In this document: positions 57,712 through 64,000 of the stretch, in pieces
Position numbering within the stretch: position 1 is the first letter of the stretch
How the letters are laid out: each line of letters begins with the position of its first letter
Source: Ehretia macrophylla
Taxonomy: Eukaryota > Streptophyta > Magnoliopsida > Boraginales > Ehretiaceae
Direction of reading: 5' to 3'
Length of the DNA: 64,000 nucleotides
Assembly: GCA_037974665.1 (NCBI GenBank)
Contig: CM075780.1
Coordinates: 4,870,501-4,934,500 of the forward strand
Translations under genes and position numbers: made by a program
Notes under the pieces: generated by a model
The model's input: only the letters and a program-made list of their open reading frames with translations
What the model was told of the DNA's origin: nothing
Databases searched by the model: none

Positions 57712-57830
57712 GGGTGCGATCATACCAGCACTAATGTACTGGATCCCATAAGAACTCCAAAGTTAAGCGTGCTTGGGCGAGAGTAGTACTAGGATGGGTG
57801 ACCCCACGGGAAGTCCGCGTGTTGCACCCC
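57712..57830 (+). rRNA. 5S rRNA: 5S rRNA gene, copy 62
   Basis: Changes: C26T, C29T, C39A, G48A, C95A, T96C, T106G. C39A, C95A and T96C are shared with copy 63. Confidence 0.94.
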
Positions 57831-58387
57831 CTTTTCAATTTGTTTTGCCCTGGTTAGGGTTGCCAAGATATTTTATCCACCAAATATCTATTACCGAATC
57901 CACGGAACATTAGGCAAGACAACATCGCTTCACGTTGAGGTTAGGCCTGCAAACCGAGGGCGTAGGGTTTGTGACCAGGTCTCCGTCGCTCCGGTGCCCA
58001 TAACTTTTGATCCGTAAGGAGTTACGCGGCACATAGCATCCTGTTGCAAAGCTCATTGAGAGCTCTAAGACGGGGGCACCCAGCTTGCTCGCTGTGCCCG
58101 TTTTTGGTGCCCAAAATCAAACGTTTTCATCAGTTTCAGGCTACTTTTCTTCTTTTGCTCTGTTTTTTCGTCCCGGATCGTACGTCGTGAACTATTAAAA
58201 GGCCGACAACCTGACTCGCGAGACATCAATGGGCCCTACAACGTGTCGATATCACGTCTTGCAAGGATGCTGCGTTGTTGAAATAGATGGGTTGTCGTTA
58301 AGCCCATTGGGCCTTTTGAATGGGCCATCTCTCTGGGCTGGGACTGTGAACCGTTAACACATAAAAGAATTTTACCCTCAACATGAC

Positions 58388-58506
58388 GGGTGTGATCATA
58401 CCAGCACTAATGCACCGGATCCCATAAGAACTCCGAAGTTAAGCGTGCTTGGGCGAGAGTAGTACTACGATGGGTGACCCCACGGGAAGTCCTCGTGTTG
58501 CACCCT
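58388..58506 (+). rRNA. 5S rRNA: 5S rRNA gene, copy 63
   Basis: Changes: C6T, C39A, G81C, C95A, T96C, C119T. Upstream AAAAGAATTTTACCC. Last of the copies with a G in the distal T run. Confidence 0.95.
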
Positions 58507-59064
58507 CTTTTCAATTTGTTTTGCCCTGGTTAGGGTTGCCAAGATATTTTATCCACCAAATCTCTATTACCGAATCCCATGGAACATTAGGCAAGACAAC
58601 ATCGCTTCACGTGGAGGTTGGGCCTGCAAACCGAGGGCGTAGGGTTTGTGACCAGGTCTCCGTCGCTTCGGTGCCCATAACTTTTGATTCGTATGGAGTT
58701 GCGCGGCGCATAGCATCCTGTTGCAAAGATCTTTGAGAGCTCTAAGACGGCGGCACCCAGCTTGCTCGCTGTGCCCATTTTTGGTGCCCAAAATCGAACG
58801 TTTTCATCAGTTTCAGGCCACTTTTCTTCTTTTGCTCTGTTTTTTCATCCCGGATCGTACGTCATGAACTATTAAAAGGACGACAACCTGACTCGCGAGA
58901 CATCAATGGGCCCTACAACGTGTCGATATCACGTCTTGAGAGGATGCTGCGATGTTGAAATAGATAGGTTGTCATTAAGCCCATTGGGCCTTTTGAATGG
59001 GCCATCTCTCTTGGCTGGGACTGTGAACCGTTAACACATAAATGAATTTTACCCTCAACATGAC

Positions 59065-59183
59065 GGGTGCGATCATACCAACACTAATGCACCGGATCCC
59101 ATCAGAACTCCGAAGTTAAGCGTGCTTGGGCGAGAGTAGTACTACGATGGGTGACCCCTTGGGAAGTCCTCGTGTTCCACCCC
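59065..59183 (+). rRNA. 5S rRNA: 5S rRNA gene, copy 64
   Basis: Changes: G17A, G81C, C95T, G113C. Upstream box CATAAATG. Distal terminator back to T8. Confidence 0.95.
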
Positions 59184-59740
59184 CTTTTCAATTTTTTTTG
59201 CCCTGGTTAGGGTTGCCAAGATACTTTATCAACCAAATCTCTATTACCGAATCCCACGAAACATTAGGCAAGACAACAATGCTTCACGTAGAGGCTGGGC
59301 CCGCAAACCGACGGCGTAGGGTTTGTGACCAGGTCTCCGTCGCTCTAGTGCCCATAACTTTTGATCCGTATTGAGTTACGCGGCGCACAGCATACCGTTG
59401 CAAAGCTCTCTTAGAGCTCTACGATGGGGGCAGCCAGCTTGCTCACTTTGCCCATTTTTGGTGCCCAAAATCGAACGTTTTCATCAGTTTTAGGCCACTT
59501 TTCTTCTTTTGCTCTGTTTTTCCGTCCCGGATCATACATCGTGAACTGTTAAAAGGACGACGACATGACTCGCGGGACATCAGAGGCCCTACAACATGTC
59601 GATATCACGTCTTGCGAGGATGCTGCGTTGTTGAAGCATATGGCTTGTCGTTAAGCCCATTGGGCCTTTTGAATGGGCCATCTCTCTAGGCTGGGACTGT
59701 GAACCGTTAACACATAAAGCAATTGTGCCCTCAACATGAC

Positions 59741-59859
59741 GGGTGCGATCATACCAGCACTAATGCACCGGATCCCATCAGAACTCCGAAGTTAAGCGTG
59801 TTTGGGCGAGAGTAGTACTAGGGTGGGTGACCCTCTGGGAAGTCCCCGTGTTTCACCCC
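59741..59859 (+). rRNA. 5S rRNA: 5S rRNA gene, copy 65
   Basis: Changes: C61T, A83G, C94T, T106C, G113T. Confidence 0.95.
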
Positions 59860-60417
59860 CTTTTCAATTTTTTTTGCCCTGGTTATGGTTGCCAAGATAC
59901 TTTATCCACCAAATCTCTATTACCGAATCCCACTGAGCATTAGACAAGACATAATCGCTTCACGTAGTGGCTGGGCCCGCAAACCGAGGGCGTAGGGTTT
60001 GTGACCGGGTCTCCGTCACTCCGGTGCCCATAACTTTTGATCCGTAAGGAGTTACGAGGCGCACAGTATACAGTTGCAAATCTCTCTGAGAGCTCTACGA
60101 TGGGGGCAACCAGCTTGCTCGCTGTGCTCATTGTTGGAGCCCAATATCAAACGGTTTCATTAGTTTTAGGCCACTTTTCTTCTTTTGCTCTGTTTTTTCG
60201 TCCCGGATCGTACATCGTGAACTGTTAAAAGGACGACAACCTGACTTGCGGGACATCAGAGGGCTCTACAATTTGTTGATATCACGTCTTGCGATGTTGC
60301 TGCATTGTTGAAGCAGATGGGTTGTCGTTAAGCCCATTGGGCCTTTTGAATGGGCCATCTCTATAGGCTAGGACTGTGAACCGTTAACACATAAAGGAAT
60401 TGTGCCCTCAACATGAC

Positions 60418-60536
60418 GGGTGCGATCATACCAGCACTAATGCACCAGATCCCATCAGAACTCCGAAGTTAAGCGTGCTTGGGCGAGAATAGTACTAGGA
60501 TGGTTGACCCCTTGGGAATCCCTCGTGTTGCACCCC
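60418..60536 (+). rRNA. 5S rRNA: 5S rRNA gene, copy 66
   Basis: Changes: G30A, G72A, G87T, C95T, G102T, T103C. Confidence 0.95.
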
Positions 60537-61094
60537 CTTTTCATTTTTTTTTGCCCTGGTTAGGGTTCCCAAGATACTTTATCCACCAAATCTCTATTAC
60601 CGAATCCCATGGAACATTAGGCAAGACAACATCGCTTCACGTAGAGGTTGGGCCCGCAAAACGAGGGCGTAGTGTTTATGACCAGGTCTCCGTCGCTCCG
60701 GTGCCCATAACTTTTGATCCGTAGGGAGTTACGCGGCGCATAGAATACCGTTGCAAAGCTCTCTGAAAGCTCTACGATAGGGGCAGCCAGCTTGCTCGCT
60801 GTGCCCATTTTTGGTGCCCAAAATCGAACGTTTTTATTAGTTTCAGGCCACTTTTCTTCTTTTGCTCTGTTTTTCAGTCCCGGATCGTACGTCGTGAACT
60901 GTTAAAAGGACGACAACCTGACTCGCGGGACATCAGTGGGCCCTACAATGTGTCGATATCACGTCTTGCGAGGATGCTGCGTTGTTGAAGCAGATGGGTT
61001 GTCGTTAAGCCCATTGGGCCTTTCGAATGGGCCATCTCTCTAGGCTGGGACTGTGAACCATTAACATATAAAGGAATTGTGCCCTCAACAAGTC

Positions 61095-61213
61095 GGGTGC
61101 GATCATACCAGCACTAATGCACCAGATCCCATCAGAACTTCGAAGTTAAGCGTGCTTGGGCGAGTGTAGTACTAGGATGGGTGACCCCCTGGGAAGTCCT
61201 CGTGTTGCACCCC
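61095..61213 (+). rRNA. 5S rRNA: 5S rRNA gene, copy 67
   Basis: Changes: G30A, C46T, A71T. Upstream reads CAACAAGTC before the gene; -1 C is kept. Confidence 0.95.
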
Positions 61214-61771
61214 CTTTTCAATTTTTTTTGCCCGGGTTAGGGTTGCCAAGATACTTTATCCACCAAATCTCTATTACCGAATCCCACGGTACATTAGGCA
61301 AGACAACATCGCTTCAGGTAGAGGTTGGGCCCGCAAACCGAGGGCGTAGGGTTTGTGACCAGGTCTCCGTCGCTCCAGTGCCCATAACTTTTTATCCGTA
61401 ACGAGTTACGCATCGCACAGCATACCGTTGCAAAACTCTCTGAGAGCTCTACGACGGGGGCAGCCAGCTTTCTCACTGCGCCCATTTTTGGAGCCCAAAA
61501 TCGAACGTTTTCATCAGTTTCAGGTCACTTTTCTTCTTTTGCTTTGTTTTTCGGTCCAGGATCGTACGTCGTGAACTGTTAAAAGGACGACAACCTGACT
61601 CGCGGGACATCAGAGGGCCCTACAACGTGTTGATATCACGTCTTACGAAGATGCTGCGTTGTTAAAGCAGATGGGTTGTCGTAAAGCCCATTGGGCCTTT
61701 TGAATGGGCCATCTCTCGAGGCTGGGACTGTGAACCATTGACACATAAAGGAATTGTGCCCTCAACATGAC

Positions 61772-61890
61772 GGTTGCGATCATACCAGCACTAATGCACC
61801 GTATCCCATCAGAACTCCGAAGTTAAGCGTGCGTGGACGAGAGTTGTACTAGGATGGGTGACCCCATGGGAAGTCCTCGTGGTGCACCCC
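61772..61890 (+). rRNA. 5S rRNA: 5S rRNA gene, copy 68
   Basis: Changes: G3T, G31T, T62G, G66A, A74T, C95A, T111G. The pair G66A/A74T recurs only in copy 71, three units on. Confidence 0.94.
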
Positions 61891-62447
61891 CTTTTCAATA
61901 TTTTTTGCCCTAGTTAGGGTTGCCAAGATACTTTATCCACCAAATCTCTATTACCGAATCCCACGGAACATTAGGCAAGACAACATCGCTTCACGTATAG
62001 GCTGGGCCCGCAAACCGAGGGCGTAGGGTTTGTGACCAGGTCTCCATCTCTCCGGTGCCCATAACTTTTGATCCGTAAGGAGTTACGCGGCGCACAGCAT
62101 ACTGTTGCAAAGCTCTCTGAGAGTTCTACGACAGGGGCAGCAAGCTTGCTTGGTGTTCCCATTTTCGGATCCCAAAATCGAACGTTTTCATCAGTTTCAG
62201 GACACTTTTCTTCTTTTGCTCTGTTTTTTCCTCACGGATCATACGTCGTGAACTGTTAAAAGGACGACAACCTGACTCGCGCGACATCAGATGGCCCTAC
62301 AATGTGTCGATATCACGTCTTACGAGGATGCTGTAGTGTTGAAGCGGATTGGTTGTCGTTAAGCCCATTGGGCCTTCTGAATGGGCCATCTCTCAAGCTG
62401 GGACTGTGAACCGTTAACACATATAGGAATTGTGCCCTCAACATGAC

Positions 62448-62566
62448 CGGTGCGATCATACCAGCACTAATGCGCCGGATCACATCAGAACTCCGAAGTT
62501 GAGTGTGCTTGGGCGAGAGTAGTACTAGGATGGGTGATCCCCTTGGAAGTCCTCGCGTTGCACCCC
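62448..62566 (+). rRNA. 5S rRNA: 5S rRNA gene, copy 69 (variant subtype)
   Basis: Changes: G1C, A27G, C35A, A54G, C57T, C91T, G97T, T109C. Preceded by CATATAGG. Terminator region is GTTTTTAATTTTTTTT. Confidence 0.93.
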
Positions 62567-63122
62567 GTTTTTAATTTTTTTTACCCTGGTTAAGGTTGCC
62601 AAGATACATTATCCACCAAATTTGTATTAGCAAATAGCATGGAACATTAGGCAAGACAACATCGCTTCACGTAGAGGCTGGGCCCGCAAACCGAGGTCAT
62701 AGGGTTTGGGACCAGGTCTTCGTCGCTCCGGTGCCCATAACTTTTGATCCGTAAGGAGTTACGCTGCGTACAACATACCGTTGCAAAGCCCTCTGAGAGC
62801 TCTACAACTGGGGCAGCCAGCTTGCCCGCTGTGCCCTTTTTGGAGCCCAAAATCGAACATTTTCATCAGTTTCAGGCCACTTTTCTTCTTTTGCTCTGTT
62901 TTTCCGTCCCAGATCATACATCGTGAACTGTTAAAAGGACGACAACCTGACTCGCGGGACATCAGAGGGCCCTACTACGTGTCGATATCACGTCTTGCGA
63001 GGATGCTGCATTGTTGAAGCGGATGGGTTGTCGTTAAGCCCGTTGGGCCTTCTGAATGGGCCATCTCTATAGCTGGGACTGTGAACCGTTAACACATATA
63101 GGAATTGTGCCCTCAACATGAT

Positions 63123-63241
63123 GGGTGCAATCACACCAGCACTAATGCACCGGATCACATCAAAACTCCGAAGTTGAGCGTGCTTGGGCGAGAGTAGTAC
63201 TAGAATGGGTGACCCCCTCGGAAGTCCTCGCGTTGCACCCC
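63123..63241 (+). rRNA. 5S rRNA: 5S rRNA gene, copy 70 (variant subtype)
   Basis: Changes: G7A, T12C, C35A, G41A, A54G, G82A, G97C, T109C. CATATAGG upstream, but G at base 1 and T at -1, so it is a partial subtype. Confidence 0.93.
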
Positions 63242-63799
63242 CTTTTCAATTTTTTTTGCCTTGGTTAGGGTTTCCAAGATACTTTATCCACCAAATCTCT
63301 ATTACCGAATCCCACGGAACATTAGGCAAGACAACATTGCTTCACGTAGAGGCTAGGCCCGCAAACCGAGGGCGTAGGGTTTGTGACCAGGTCTCCGTCG
63401 CTCCAGTGCCCATAACTTTTGATCCGTAAGGAGTTACGCGGCGCACAGCATACCGTTGCAAAGCTCTCTGAGAACTCTACGACGGGGGCAGCCAGTTTGC
63501 TCGCTGTGCCCTTTTTTTGAGCCAAAAATTGAATGTTTTCATTAGTTTCATGCCACTTTTCTTCTTCTGCTTTGTTTTTCCATCCCGGATCGTACGTCGT
63601 GAACTGTTAAAAGGACGACAACCTGACTCGCGGGATATCATAGGGCCCTACAATGTGTCGATATCACATCATGCAAGGATGTTGCGTTGTTGAAGCAGAT
63701 GGGTTGTCGTTAAACCCATTGGGACTTTTGAATGGGTCATCTCTCTAGGCTGGGACTGTGAACCATTAACACATAAAGGAATTGTGTCCTCAACATAAC

Positions 63800-63918
63800 G
63801 GGTGCGATCATACCAGCACTAATGCACCGGATCCCATCAGAACAACGAAGTTAAGCGCGCATGGACGAGAGTTGTACTAGGATGGGTGACCCCCTGGGAA
63901 ATCCTCGTGTTGCACCCC
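63800..63918 (+). rRNA. 5S rRNA: 5S rRNA gene, copy 71
   Basis: Changes: T45A, C46A, T59C, T62A, G66A, A74T, G102A. Last gene in the window; its spacer runs off the end. Confidence 0.94.
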
Positions 63919-64000
63919 CTTTTCAATTTTTTTTGCCCTAGTTAGGGTTGCCAAGATACTTTAACCACCTAATCTCTATTACCGAATCCCACGGATCATT

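Larger units (their letters stand above)
54883..64000 (+). repeat. 5S rDNA tandem array, segment 3 (copies 58-71)
   Basis: Fourteen 5S units of 675-678 bp follow the LARD insertion. The segment begins inside the spacer interrupted at 41843, about 122 bp before copy 58, and runs off the window inside the spacer after copy 71. In copies 59-63 the distal T run after the gene is broken by a G (TTTGTTTT). Copies 69 and 70 carry the variant subtype with A35 and G54. No spacer deletion larger than a few bases is seen here. Confidence 0.97.

Noticed and set aside
1..64000. Regularly spaced repeats as a CRISPR array
   Set aside because: The period is about 677 bp, the spacer is as conserved as a satellite, and the repeat is a eukaryotic 5S gene. 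Nothing prokaryotic is present.

Overview
This window is a block of nuclear 5S ribosomal DNA from a flowering plant. It holds 71 tandem copies of a 119-nt 5S rRNA gene, all on the + strand. Most units are close to 677 bp, so each gene is separated by about 558 bp of spacer. The gene has the angiosperm 5S sequence with the usual internal control region. An ATAAA-like box lies at about -28, C is usual at -1, and a T-rich Pol III terminator follows the gene. No 18S, 5.8S or 25S sequence is present, so the 5S genes stand apart from the large rRNA array. I cannot name the species. I found no convincing protein-coding gene: the open frames in the array are chance readings of the repeat and recur with it.

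Layout: array segment 1 (1-4255, copies 1-7); a solo LTR of 3734 bp (4256-7989) with a GTTGC target duplication; array segment 2 (7990-41843, copies 8-57); a 13,039-bp LTR retrotransposon (41844-54882); array segment 3 (54883-64000, copies 58-71). The large element has LTRs of about 3.8 kb, a primer binding site complementary to initiator methionine tRNA, a polypurine tract, and a 2.7-kb internal region with no open frame of 60 codons. That is the plan of a LARD (large retrotransposon derivative), probably descended from a Ty3/gypsy element. Its left LTR is itself split by a 2708-bp element with TG...CA ends and a TTGTG target duplication, probably a solo LTR of another family on the minus strand. 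The solo LTR at 4256-7989 belongs to the same family as the LARD.

The array is poorly homogenised. No copy matches the window consensus exactly (copy 34 is nearest, with one change). At least two 5S subtypes coexist, and gene changes are linked to promoter changes. Blocks of several units have been duplicated together, and units have been shortened or lost by deletion and unequal exchange. Many changes fall at CG dinucleotides, as expected for heavily methylated DNA. The most plausible reading is a partly decayed, probably largely silent stretch or edge of a 5S locus that has tolerated retrotransposon insertion. All alignments were made by eye, so variant lists may hold small errors.
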